From Sabellastarte sp. h YS-2021 (taxonomy: Eukaryota > Annelida > Polychaeta > Sabellida > Sabellidae), in NCBI GenBank assembly GCA_964017235.1, contig OZ024936.1, positions 14,980,496-15,044,495 on the forward strand: a stretch of 64,000 bases of DNA. Reading direction: 5' to 3'. The translations under genes were made by a program, and so were the position numbers. Position 1 is the first letter of the stretch. Each line of letters opens with the position of its first letter. The notes beneath the pieces were generated by a model. The model did no database searches. It saw only the letters and a program-made list of their open reading frames with translations, and was not told the origin of the DNA. Of this stretch, positions 54,070 to 64,000 are shown in pieces.

Positions 54070-56200
54070 TCATAATGAACATTATCAGGTACTTTGTTCA
54101 ACCATGTGTGCTAAATATGGAGCCATTTTGGGCCCTTCACATAATGTCCCAAACAAGAATGTCACACATAAGAAATCCGGATCCGATAAGTGACGAGTTA
54201 TCATCGACCTTTGATGGCCTCATGGCTGATTTGTCAATGCTGGAAATGACAAAAATCCTACTTGGGTACACATTTGGCTCTTATGTCACCCTCAGTGGAT
54301 AATATTCACATCTGAGTATACAAGATTAACATCAGCCGTGCATTCCATCATGTCAAGTTGATTCTGCCTGACTATCACCTGCATGGTTTGTCCTTGAATG
54401 TCACCAGTTACATCAATCAGTGTCTGCCTATCGACGCACGTTCAAGAAACACAAATTTACAGCATATCAGCAATGCCATATGTTATGGCATGCATCAACA
54501 GGGCTACATCATCATGTACATCAATGATTTCATTGGCGTTTGGACACTCAGTGTCATGTTTGCATTGTGTCAATATTTACGTGATCTTTTGCGTTGCATA
54601 GGCCTTGACATCACCCAGAAAATGATCTGTCAACCCAGTACTTAGACTGTATGGCTAGGCATCAAGAGTGATACTGTGAAACTTACAATTTCTGTCCCAG
54701 ATGCAAATGTCAAGTGGTTGCTGACTGGGGTAATAGGCAGTTCTTCTTTGAGCGTCAGTTACAATCACTACTTGGTCATTTCATGTACATTCAGAAATGT
54801 GTCAAGCGGTCACATTACTAACAGAATCTTGGAGTTGCTAAGATCCAATTGTGACGCCAATAACATCACTTTAACTCAAGACTTCAATTAAGATATCATG
54901 TGGTCCCAGAGGTTTCTTTGCCAGTCTAATGGTACTTGCTTTTGTGACCATAGACTAGCCCAGGCTATCCTAGAGCTGGATGCTTGTCTAGTTGGTGTTT
55001 CACCTCCACATAGTGAAGCATCATAAAAACATTCATATCACCCAATTGGTTGTCATCAGAACATTTGATCCTAGTTGATTAAAACAGTAGTGACATGCGA
55101 CAATCAGGTGGTAGTTAACGTGTTGAACAATGGGGAGACAAAAAATGGCTGCTTGTGTACGGAATGTGTGGCTGTAGTTATTCCATTTGCAAAATAGCAC
55201 TTATCGTATACAATTGTTGTCATGTTTGGTGGCCAATCCAGTCTGGATAACTACAAATCCTGAATTTTTAGATATAAATAATGAGATTTAAATTGTTGAC
55301 GGGTTGCCTCATATAGCTACAACTGATAAAAATGAATGCAGTCTTCAAGTCAAGAATGCCTTGTTGGTTTCATGAGATACCTTCAGGTCAAACATCATTT
55401 GGTGTTACCAGATACTTTTTAGAAATCTTGTGGATTTTATTTGTATGTGTGTAAGTATAAACGTCAGCAGGATATCTTTGTTTGTTGCCATGGCTTTCTT
55501 GATGTGTTGGTATGGAATGGGGTATCTGTGCACATGATTACCAACAATGAATCTGCCATCAATGCCAATTTAGTACTGTATGTTCTAGATCATACTTTTA
55601 TGTATCACCCAAGGATCACCCAAGACTTTTTAAAGTCAATGAAAATGCCCAGACCTCTCTCTGTGACAGACATGCCAATTATGTCACATCAAAACTTTTA
55701 TTCCAGCTTGTAACTTCATTCCTCTTGGGCAATTGTATGCAGCCATCTTTTAATTGCTTAGGTTGGCTTCTTGAGGATTTCTAATTTAACCCCTAATTCT
55801 TACAAGGATTTTGACGCTCACTCCTTCAGATGTTGCATTTTCAAAAGGAATTCATTTCTCTCTCTCTAAAGTGGTCAAAATCTAGTTAGTTTAGACCCAG
55901 AGTTCAAGTAATAACAGTTCCTAAGCTGAGAAATAGCACTATGTGCTTATAACTCACTGTTTTTTTTCAGCTGGCAGGTAGACTGTGTTAACTGATTCAT
56001 ACAGTAGGAAGGTGGTGTCTAGGTTAAATGTTAAATTGGTGTTTCTTTCAAATGGATTTACTTTCCACACATTTGGGTGGTCTGGGGCCACACTGACATA
56101 TAGATCAAATGCCTCATTGGAATTGATTAAACCTTATGGATACTGCAATTTGAACTTTGGACTTAAATTCAGTAAAATCAGCATTCTGGTAAGGAAGTAA
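54070..56200 (+). mobile_element. Decayed YR retrotransposon relic (RT, RNase H, recombinase), plus strand
   Basis: Recognisable pieces occur in the family order: an RT catalytic block (MYINDFIGVW, in place of NYIDDIYAV) near 54.5 kb, a thumb segment ending HITNRILELLRSN, an RNase H block (VVTCDNQVVVNVLNNGETKN) near 55.1 kb, and a recombinase block (GFTFHTFGWSGATLTYRSNA) near 56.07 kb. It is broken throughout with very many breaks, and gag and end repeats are not seen. Probably the oldest YR copy in the window. Confidence 0.7.
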
Positions 56201-57419
56201 ATTAGACTTTTGTTTATATTATCCAAGATGTGTCACTATCTCTGCTAGGCCTCTGAGGGTTTTATATATAAACGTGTTTATCTATTAATATACCTCTATA
56301 CACATCTTATCTTGGGGCTGATTCAATCATCCGGCCATAGCAGTTGACTGGATTGCACTGGATTGAAGTGTTTCACCACAGGTTTATGTTGGTTCATGTT
56401 GGGTTTTGATCCTCTTACATGTTTCTTGAGCAGCCCTTGGTTAAAATGTACTGTATTATGGGTCAGTGTGATAACTAATTAGCTAATCTGATGTACATGT
56501 TTTTTGGTGAACACCAGTGCATGTAATTTTTTATTTACCGAATTTAATACTTTACTTATGTTGTCTTACATATCCCATTATGTATTAGGTGTTAATGTTG
56601 TAATTGTATATTGCTATTGGACTGTAATATATCATCAGTATTAGTTATCATGTATACATATGGTGCATTACTGTTATAAAATAATAATGAAACAAATTTC
56701 CTTCACATAGTTTTGTCACTGAATGGGGGAGTGACTTTGAAAAAAAATTCTTTATCCCTGTCAGGCCAGTGAGTATTACCATAACTTAACACATACTTCT
56801 CAATTTTTAAATGAACAAAACTTCCTTTTTAATGGGTCAAGAGGGCCTGTATGTGAATATACTTTATGGGATTCCATTATCTACCACGTGATTTATCTGA
56901 CCTATATATACAGAGGTGGATACATATTTCCTATACAACGACGCCTCCTTTCCATGGATAACTTTGTGTCAACAAATGATCATTTTCATTAATATTTCTT
57001 TAAACACTGTAACCTACAAATGGGTTATATACATCATTAGAAAGGTGTTTTATGAAGATTCTGCTCCTATTATTGATTAACTTCCAAGCAGAAATGATGG
57101 ATAAATCGCAAGTTCGAAATTGAGGTTTTTATATTCACTGGTACTCCTGTAAACAGAAAGATTATCGATATAATACTCATGCTATACACTCTCATGTGTG
57201 ATATTGTCATCTCCACATAAGTGCATCTTTAGTACAATACACTGATATATGTTTTGTTAGAGGTGGGTAAATTTTTGTTTGTTCTTTTCCAATTTGTAAT
57301 TTGTGAATTTAGTTACGTCATTTCAAATAAAGAATTGCAATAATCATTTTAAATTGGTCAAAGATTTCACAAAATAGGAGAGATCCTATTTCACTACCTT
57401 ACTTAGAACGTTGTCTTAT
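56201..57419. other. Intergenic, no gene seen
   Basis: AT-rich, with no credible coding frame. Confidence 0.4.
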
Positions 57420-57433
57420 GCATCCAGTAAATG

Positions 57434-57666
57434 GGGCTACGGTGGCAGAGTGGTAACACTCTCGCCTCCCACCTCTGAGGCCGGGGTTCGGTTTCCAGCA
57501 TGGCCTCAAGTTGGAAAGCTGGTAGTTGCTTGCTGTTGGTCAGCAGTTTACAGGACAGAACCCTGACAAACTGTATGTACTGGTTTCCTCTGCCCTTCCA
57601 TCTACACATCATGATATGACCTGTACAGTGTTGAAAGCGACATAAAACCCCAATTAAATAAATAAA
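57434..57666 (+). mobile_element. SINE family B, full length
   Basis: GGGCTACGGTGGCAGAGTGG head and family tail. Perfect 14-bp duplicates GCATCCAGTAAATG at 57420-57433 and 57667-57680. Confidence 0.88.
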
Positions 57667-57680
57667 GCATCCAGTAAATG

Positions 57681-58333
57681 ATTTTCAAAATATGTTACAA
57701 ATATTTCTGCAGTAACCTAGAGCTACCATGCTTCAGATTCCTAGAAATCAGTCTCACTTTCTACTCACAGATTCAACTATATGCATCAAACATCTTTATT
57801 TGTTTGTGGTATGCCTACCCCAATTACTTTCAAGATCTCCACAACTACAGGTTCTCTCTTAGCCTTTCAGAATAATGTTTCTGCTATACCCACCACCTCT
57901 TTTCAAGTGACAGTCTTTTAGATCTAATTATTTTACTGATGTCCTTTGGTGTCTGGATAGTTTACTCAACAGCATTGGACTGTCACTGCACTGTTTGTGC
58001 AGGGACAATGCTCAAATGAGATGACAGATGACGTGTACCTATTGTAAGTCTCAAGAAAAAAAGAATATTATAAATCAACTTTGCATACTGAGTTTGATAG
58101 TTCTTGGATGAACTGACAGGGGATGTATTGTAATTCTTTCCTGCTGTTTCATTTCCTCTATAATTCCACATTTTAAGCCTCTAGCATTTAATCTTACCTA
58201 ACAGATAAGGGCTAACGGAAAAACAAAATTAATTGATACTAATTAATCACCTCAAACATGCCAGCACAGTTTGAGTGATCCAAATTATAAAAGGTCAAAA
58301 TAGAGCTATGCATAGTGTAACATGTTAGGATAT
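57681..58333. other. Upstream flank of GPCR 2 (duplication block), no gene seen
   Basis: From about 58.18 kb, short collinear matches to 26.8-27.0 kb appear (AAAAACAAAATTAATTGATA, TAATTAATCACCTCA, GTAACATGTTAGGA). No coding sequence. Confidence 0.45.
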
Positions 58334-58341
58334 ATATTCAT

Positions 58342-59627
58342 CAGACTTGTAAACAAAGTAATAGAAGTAATAGAAAAGTAATAGATTGGAGTCAACTTCG
58401 ATGTAATAGTAATAGTAATAGATTGAAATTTTTCAAATGTAATAGTAATAGTAATAGATTGAAATTCTATCTATTACATCTATTACTTTCTATTATTTTT
58501 CTATTACAATTTACCCTTTGCTATTTTTCAGAAGGAGGTTGTAGAAAAATGATCACTTAAAATCATCACTTCAAAACAATAATGAATTGATTTTGTAGCA
58601 CTCATGAGTCAAATTCATTTTAAACTTTCATTCATAAACTTTTCAAATAATCAATATGTAATGTATTGATATTCATCAAAGAATACTAAATATAACACAC
58701 AAATGTTAAAATAAATAACTTTGAAATATCAAGGGACCTTTAATTGTCCCTCTGATTGAGTGTTCTAAAACAACTGTCTTTGAGGTGGTATTATTAAAGG
58801 CTTAAAGAGACCAATTTAACCTTTGGAAGGATTAACTAAATGTTCCTGAGTAAGGAGAAACTGTGACACATGAAAGGCAATCACACAGGTCACTATTGTG
58901 TATAATAAGGGCAGCATTGTGGCATGTGTTAGCTGTTTCACTGATTTACATAAAATTACCAGAGTTATTATTTTCAAACATAAATGTCACTTTTGAATCA
59001 TTTTGAGGTGGGATCTGCATGCAAAGAATTTGAAAGAAAGGGGTTCTTTGAATGCAGTGTTTTCTTTTGTAAACACTGCTCATCAAGTATTTCTCATAAT
59101 AATAAGAGTTTTTCAAATCTAACAACTCATCATAAAGTGAATAATATTTACTGATAATAACATATTTTGTAGCATTTAAAAAGCTTTGCACGGAATTTGC
59201 CAGAAATATACCTCTCATTACAAAATTTACAGAACTTAAGTGGCTTTGTATAGAATTCTCATAAATTCTCCAAGTGGTCAAGTCATTCTTAAAAAGAATA
59301 AATACGGGATCCATTCATTTAATTGTAAATACACCAAGTGATATACTTTGTGATATTTTATCCCTGAATGGCATAATCTGAAGCAACTTCAATAAAATTA
59401 GATGTATAAAGTATCCTGTCAGTTTTATTTCTGTGTTGAAATTACCTCTCAAGTTTGCGCCAAATTGTAATAGAATGTAATAGAAAGTAATAGAAGTAAT
59501 AGATGCCAATGTAATAGTAATAGTAATAGATTTAAAATTTTAAAATGTAATAGTAATAGTAATAGATTGAATATTTTCAAATGTAATAGTAATAGTAATA
59601 GATTGGCTGTAATAGATTACAAGTCTG
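58342..59627. mobile_element. Non-autonomous hAT-like DNA transposon with TAATAG subterminal arrays
   Basis: Ends CAGACTTGTAA (58342-58352) and TTACAAGTCTG (59617-59627) are perfect inverted repeats. A perfect 8-bp target duplicate ATATTCAT flanks them (58334-58341 and 59628-59635). An 8-bp duplicate and CA(G)-type ends point to the hAT superfamily. Both subterminal zones (58355-58507 and 59466-59616) are packed with AGTAATAG/TAATAG repeats and a CTATTAC inverted version, possible transposase-binding sites (inference). The interior has two minus-strand frames in one reading frame separated by one stop (59509-59315 and 59314-58946, 64 and 122 codons). I do not recognise them, and no hAT dimerisation block is visible. 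It is absent from the matching place upstream of GPCR 1. Confidence 0.82.
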
Positions 59628-59765
59628 ATATTCATTGTGCTATTCGCCAAGTTAGCATCAACAGTTGAATTTTAGAACTTCCTGACAGATTGAGAATTCT
59701 AACAGTGTACAATATCAGTGAAAATGCCAGTTAAGTGTGCAATGAAACTCTTACTGATACTTCGG

Positions 59766-60032
59766 AATATTGACTAGTATACAAAAGAAATTTAAATATA
59801 TATGAGCTTAATTTGACTGAATATTGACTAGTATGCAAAAGAAATTTAAATATATACGAGCTTAATTTGACTGAATATTGACTAGTATACAAAAGAAATG
59901 TAAATATATATGAGCTGAATTTGACTGAATATTGACTAGTATACAAAAGAAATTTCAATATATATGAGCTGAATTTGACTGAATATTGACTAGTATACAA
60001 AAGAAATTTAAATATATATGTGCTTAATTTGA
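59766..60032. repeat. 54-bp minisatellite, about five copies, just upstream of GPCR 2
   Basis: Units begin TGACTAGTATACAAAAGAAA at 59771, 59825, 59879, 59933 and 59987, exactly 54 bp apart, and differ by only a few bases. The array ends about 54 bp before the GPCR 2 start codon, so it occupies the promoter or 5' UTR. The 89-codon minus-strand repeat frame over it is a by-product of the unit length being a multiple of three. Confidence 0.92.
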
Positions 60033-60085
60033 TAGGACTGTTACAGTATAAACAATTTTAGGTTCATTCTCTGCCTTTCACAAAC

Positions 60086-61111
60086 ATGGAATCACAAACA
60101 AAAGGAATACTTGAAGCAAATAGAAGTGTGAATAACACTTCTCTGGAAACTTTGGATTACACAAGTGCAATGCTAGACTATCTGCAGCCTTATTTTCAAC
60201 TCAGAATATTATCTCAACCAGAAAATATAACCCAAATTTTGATTGGATTTCTTGGAGTATCAATCAATATTCTGTGCATGATGGCATTGTTCCAAGTTAG
60301 GGAGAAATGGACCTCTCACTTCTGGATCATGTTGAGCCTGATGTTTGCAGATCTGTTGACAGCTGCATCTCATATAACTTGGGTGATATTTTTTGCCTTT
60401 TGTAATTTTATTCCAATATGTTCTACATATTTGTGGCAAAGCAGAAAAGTCAGTTTTAGTTTAGTGCTGATGGGTCTGAATGCAGTTTTGTTGAATCTAA
60501 TCTGCATGGCTGTAGAGTACTATATCACCATCATGTATCCTTGGCGTAGTCCTGTCAGCAAAAAAAAGTGTTGCATCGCAATCATCATAATATGGCTTAT
60601 TGCTGCATTAACAGGCTTCTCAGATTTCTTTATCCCATTCCTAGCTTACAGAGCACGTTACACTACATTTCTTATTGGATTAATTTGTATTATTGTCATG
60701 ATGTCTTTATATATAGCAGTATACCGTATTGCAAAGAACAAAGGTAGACAAGTAGCTGTGTCAAAAATGGATGGAAGAACCTCCTTTATAAATCATAAAA
60801 ATATGAAAGCTTTGGTGACAACCACCATGATACTTGGTACTTTCATTCTCTGTTGGCTTCCCATTGGCTGCATAAACCTCATAGTGGTTCTTGACACTAG
60901 GCTATTTGAAACAATTGCACACTTATATGACATATTTATGTGCATATTCTTGTTAAATACTATCTGTGACCCTATTATTTATGCTATACGGATCCGCCAG
61001 ATTCGCAAGGGATTCTTGATTTTACTGAGGAAGATTGCTTCAAAGTGTTTGAAGAATAAATTCACTGACCCTCAGTCTTGTCTAAATTATCGGAAGTATG
61101 ATTTTGACTGA
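60086..61111 (+). CDS. Class A (rhodopsin-like) GPCR, MECA-like orphan, copy 2 (341 aa)
   Basis: Intronless paralogue of the receptor at 27155-28192, with the same start context (MESQTKG), sequons (NRS, NNTS, NIT), seven membrane segments and C-terminus (KIASKC...KFTDPQSCLNYR). Class A marks: IGFLGVSINIL (TM1), LMFADLL (TM2), CWLP (TM6) and DPIIYAIR (TM7, 295-299). The DRY site reads EYY (144-146), so Arg3.50 is Tyr. TM5 lacks the usual Pro, and the loop before it (YRARYTT) is short and lacks Cys. The extracellular N-terminus and TM2-TM3 loop differ most from copy 1, while the intracellular parts are well kept, suggesting different ligands but a similar cytoplasmic partner (inference). Ligand unknown. 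Confidence 0.9.
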   Translation: MESQTKGILEANRSVNNTSLETLDYTSAMLDYLQPYFQLRILSQPENITQILIGFLGVSINILCMMALFQVREKWTSHFWIMLSLMFADLLTAASHITWVIFFAFCNFIPICSTYLWQSRKVSFSLVLMGLNAVLLNLICMAVEYYITIMYPWRSPVSKKKCCIAIIIIWLIAALTGFSDFFIPFLAYRARYTTFLIGLICIIVMMSLYIAVYRIAKNKGRQVAVSKMDGRTSFINHKNMKALVTTTMILGTFILCWLPIGCINLIVVLDTRLFETIAHLYDIFMCIFLLNTICDPIIYAIRIRQIRKGFLILLRKIASKCLKNKFTDPQSCLNYRKYDFD

Positions 61112-61790
61112 TGATTTAACAGCTTAAGTTCAGTTTTAGACTAATCATATGTGAATGATAGCCATGACATTAGATGTGACAAGGATAATTACAATGAAAA
61201 GATGTATTCATGCTATAGATTTCTATCATTTTTTGTACAACTAAAATTCATTATCTTGTGTGATCAAGTGTATTTGTGTCACTTAATTAAATTAATTTTG
61301 TTGTATTTTAACTACTGAAACAAATATTATATTATGGAAGTGACTTATAAGCCTTCAATGGACAAGCAATTTGTATTCAGCTGTATATAATTTTTGTTAG
61401 TTCTGGGTTTTGCATGCCACTATAATGTATAACAAATCAATAAATAAAACAGAGTCTATAGCCCAAGAGGTGGAAATGTTTCTGTTAATAAAATATTGAA
61501 TTCTAGTAAATCTTCTCTCAATACATTTGTATGTCATTTCACAAAGAAAAGTTGGGTGCTTTGATGAAATCCTCACTATACGGTAAAGACTGTTCACTGG
61601 ACAATATTTGGCATTGGTAAACGGCCAACATTCCCACTTCTACTCAGGCCAGGAAATGAATCCAGCAGCTGAGAGGGTGGTTACTACGATATTGCCATAA
61701 TGCCTATCTCATATTAATGATCCAATTTAAATATATGCAAGGCAGAATTTTACAATTTTACAGTTACTGTGTCATATATATCTAGTCAGA
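61112..61790 (+). repeat. 3' flank shared with GPCR 1 (duplication block)
   Basis: Collinear with 28193-28890 through the 3' UTR, poly(A) signal and further downstream (GGAAATGTTTCTGTTAATAA, CAGCTGAGAGGGTGG, TGCCTATCTCATATT). Confidence 0.7.
61439..61444 (+). terminator. Poly(A) signal of GPCR 2
   Basis: AATAAA about 330 bp after the stop, in a context (CAATAAATAAAAC) shared with GPCR 1. Confidence 0.6.
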
Positions 61791-61799
61791 CGAGTATAT

Positions 61800-62160
61800 T
61801 TGAAGAGGTTTTTATAATACAGGCAAGAGTTGGACAAGAAGAACATTGTCATTAAAATCATTCCAAATTGCACGAAAACACAAGTGAGAAACCTCCATTT
61901 ACCTTTTATCTGAGTGTTTCTTGTGCCATAACTTCCACAACGAACAGACAAAAGAGAACCAAAATAGCTGGGAAATCTGGGATGACAATTGCGAAGAAAC
62001 TTATAAACTAATGTAGCCATTTTGAAGATGCAGCTAAATTCAACTGGAAATTCAAATCCTAAAATTCTTATTCTTATATGACTTTTATGGTGCTGAATTG
62101 AGTTGTTTGAGATTAGGAGAGGCCAAAGTGTATTATTCATTACAGTTTGTGACAATCCTA
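61800..62160 (-). mobile_element. LINE RT fragment, minus strand (block copy 2)
   Basis: Counterpart of 30455-30690. The frame includes FPVEFSCIFKMATLVYKFLR and VRCGSYGTRN. Broken remnant; its presence in both blocks dates it before the duplication. Confidence 0.6.
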
Positions 62161-62383
62161 GCAGGTGGTTTTATGAACACTGACACTTTGCTGCAAAGCA
62201 TCTCAGGAGGAAATATGGAGGGTTATATAGCGGCACCACAGCTACACCAGAAAACATAGCTGATACCGTTTTATTGTAAACTGCTACCACTACCTTCTTG
62301 AACAATCAAAATGCACTAACTTTTCGTGGCTTAACATGAAGGAAATTCAAAGACACTGTGATACACATTTAAAAGGCTCATAC

Positions 62384-62608
62384 ATTTATTTCTTTATTTA
62401 GGGTTTAACGTCGCTTTCAACACTGTACAGGTCATATCACGACGGGTAGTTGGAAGGGCAGAGGAAACCAGTACATAGACTTCTGTACTGTAAACTGCTG
62501 AGCAACGACAAGCAACTACCAGCTTTCCCACTTGAGCCCATGCGGGGATAGAATCCCGGCCTCAGAGGTGGGAGGCAAGAGTGTTACCACTCTGCCACTG
62601 TGGCCCCC
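62384..62608 (-). mobile_element. SINE family B, full length
   Basis: Minus-strand copy, with duplicates AAGGCTCATAC (62373-62383) and AAGGTGCTCATAC (62609-62621). Not present at the matching place in block copy 1, so it inserted after the duplication. Confidence 0.85.
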
Positions 62609-62729
62609 AAGGTGCTCATACTTGTAAGTCCTCAGATGTGTTTTGGCCAGATTTCACAAATCTTTTCCACTTGGCTAACACTTTGACATTTCTTCAGTGA
62701 CAAAGTTATCAAAATCAGGCCTGTTATAC

Positions 62730-64000
62730 AGTTGCCATCAACTCTCCCAGGTGCCATACCCAGTTTGATTAAAAATACATTGTCTTCTTTCACACTGTTA
62801 TCTGAAAGTGACATGCAAAAGATTCTAGGACTTTTCCTTCCAAAAACAGGTGACCTCAGCCCATACCAACTTAATTACGAGAAGTGTATGCACATACATA
62901 ACAGTTTTACCATCTCTAAAAACAGGCTTAGACCAAAATGTCATAAAAATTACAGACCTATGTCTAATATGAACTTCATAGCAAAATCAGTTAAGAAAGA
63001 CAATGCTACAGCCGTAAAATATCTTCATTACCCAAGAAGATATTGCTAATGTGAATCAGTCTACATACAGGAGTTTCCGCTCCAGTGAGACAGTACTGGT
63101 CAAGATCCAAAACGACATATCTATACCTGTGGACTCACGGAAGGCAGTTCCTCTTACATTTTTGGATGTCTCTGTAGCTTTTGATATCACTGATTACTCC
63201 ATTTCGCATAATTGCCTGAAAGACTCATTTGTTGCTGAGGGTACTGTGTTGATGTGGTTAAATTCCTACCTTACTAGATACAAACATAAATCAAAAATTA
63301 AAATTAAGACTTTATACAGTTGGTGTGTCTCAAGGTTCTGTTCTCAGCCCCTTCCTTTTTACCCTCCATGCCAGTCCCCGAGTCAAGTTATTTCAAGGTT
63401 CAACGTTGCACACCATCTGGAAGGGATTTCTATTCAAGTATTGATTGGCTGAGTGTCTAATTTCGGGAGCAGATGGAAGGTGTGAAAATTGAAACTGACC
63501 CCAAATAAAACTGAGTTTATCATCACTTGTTAGAAACATACCAGAGAGTTACTTATGACAACAGAAAACTCCTTCAAAGCTCTGCCTTTTTATGTCTGAG
63601 AATGTGAAAAATCAAAGTGTGACTTTTGACTAAGAAAACTAAATTGAAAATAGTATGGCTAAGGTTTGCCATACAAGTTATTATCATTTAAGGGATCTGT
63701 GATGCATTCAGAAATTTCTAAATGTCTATACTACAATTTTTGTGGCAAACGCTATAGTCAGTAGTCAACTGCGCCACTGTAATTTCCTTTCTTTTTGGCG
63801 TCACAGAAGCTAGTACCACTACAGTAGTTTAAAATTCTATCTACCTCATTGTTTACAGAATGGAGAAAATGAATTGTGTTAAATAATATCTAGAAACACT
63901 CCACAAGATTTCCATTCATGTTGTATCCTTTTGAATATAACCTCTTTACTTTTAGGGTCATAAATTTCTGTCAACTTCCTTATTTGTCATCTTTGACAAA
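62730..64000 (+). mobile_element. Decayed CR1/L2-like LINE (block copy 2), runs off right edge
   Basis: RT blocks: NYRPMSNMNFIAKSVKK (62732-63049 frame), then STYRSFRSSETVLVKIQNDI and LTFLDVSVAFDITDYSI (motif A) and TVLMWLNSYLTRYKH in the 63051-63452 frame, and SRFCSQPLPFYPP in place of the usual GVPQGSVLGPLLF. The YADD block is not visible intact. Stops break it into several frames. Collinear with 30990-33015. Confidence 0.75.

Noticed and set aside
58946-59314. 122-codon frame as a host gene
   Set aside because: It lies inside a well-bounded hAT-like element, has no recognised domain, and sits in very AT-rich DNA.
59731-60000. 89-codon frame with a perfect 18-residue repeat (YTSQYSVKFSSY...)
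   Set aside because: It is the complement of a 54-bp minisatellite whose period is a multiple of three; there is no other coding support.

Overview
This is nuclear DNA from an animal, most likely a marine invertebrate and plausibly a mollusc. It is AT-rich and gene-poor, with spliced host exons, many tRNA-derived SINEs, LINE fragments, MITEs and tyrosine-recombinase (YR) retrotransposons. The species call is inference from SINE style and gene content; no sequence here proves it.

Host genes. (1) A four-exon minus-strand gene (about 9759 to 4267) encodes a ROCO-family protein: leucine-rich repeats, Roc GTPase, COR domain and a C-terminal fibronectin-III-like module. All four exons join in frame at GT/AG borders, predicting about 1071 residues. 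(2) Two intronless class A GPCR genes on the plus strand (27155-28192 and 60086-61111) are paralogues about 33 kb apart. They share N- and C-termini, 3' flanks, poly(A) signals and part of the upstream flank, so a whole block was duplicated in direct orientation. Both receptors lack the arginine of the DRY motif.

Layout. 1-3.2 kb: YR retrotransposon family 1 (running off the left edge). 3.6-4.2 kb: SINE and spacer. 4.2-9.8 kb: ROCO gene. 9.8-23.4 kb: no gene, with two small tandem arrays, a 0.58-kb MITE nested in a SINE, and several SINEs. 23.5-26.2 kb: LINE tails, SINEs and a MITE. 26.7-33.0 kb: duplication block copy 1 (GPCR 1 plus old LINEs and later insertions). 34.4-39.9 kb: decayed family-2 YR element with a LINE and a SINE nested in it. 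40.9-46.4 kb: a whole-looking family-2 YR (Ngaro-like) retrotransposon with identical split direct repeats. 47.0-48.6 kb: foldback/tandem-motif element. 48.9-52.3 kb: LINE/SINE debris and a foldback-flanked duplicate. 52.4-56.2 kb: two decayed YR elements on opposite strands. 57.4-57.7 kb: SINE. 58.1-64.0 kb: duplication block copy 2, including a non-autonomous hAT-like element with a perfect 8-bp target duplication, a 54-bp minisatellite just before GPCR 2, and old LINEs running off the right edge.

The most notable items are the complete YR element and the dyad-symmetric sequences at the ends of its family, the GPCR pair without Arg3.50, the ROCO-FN3 gene, and the set of insertions that can be ordered against the GPCR duplication.
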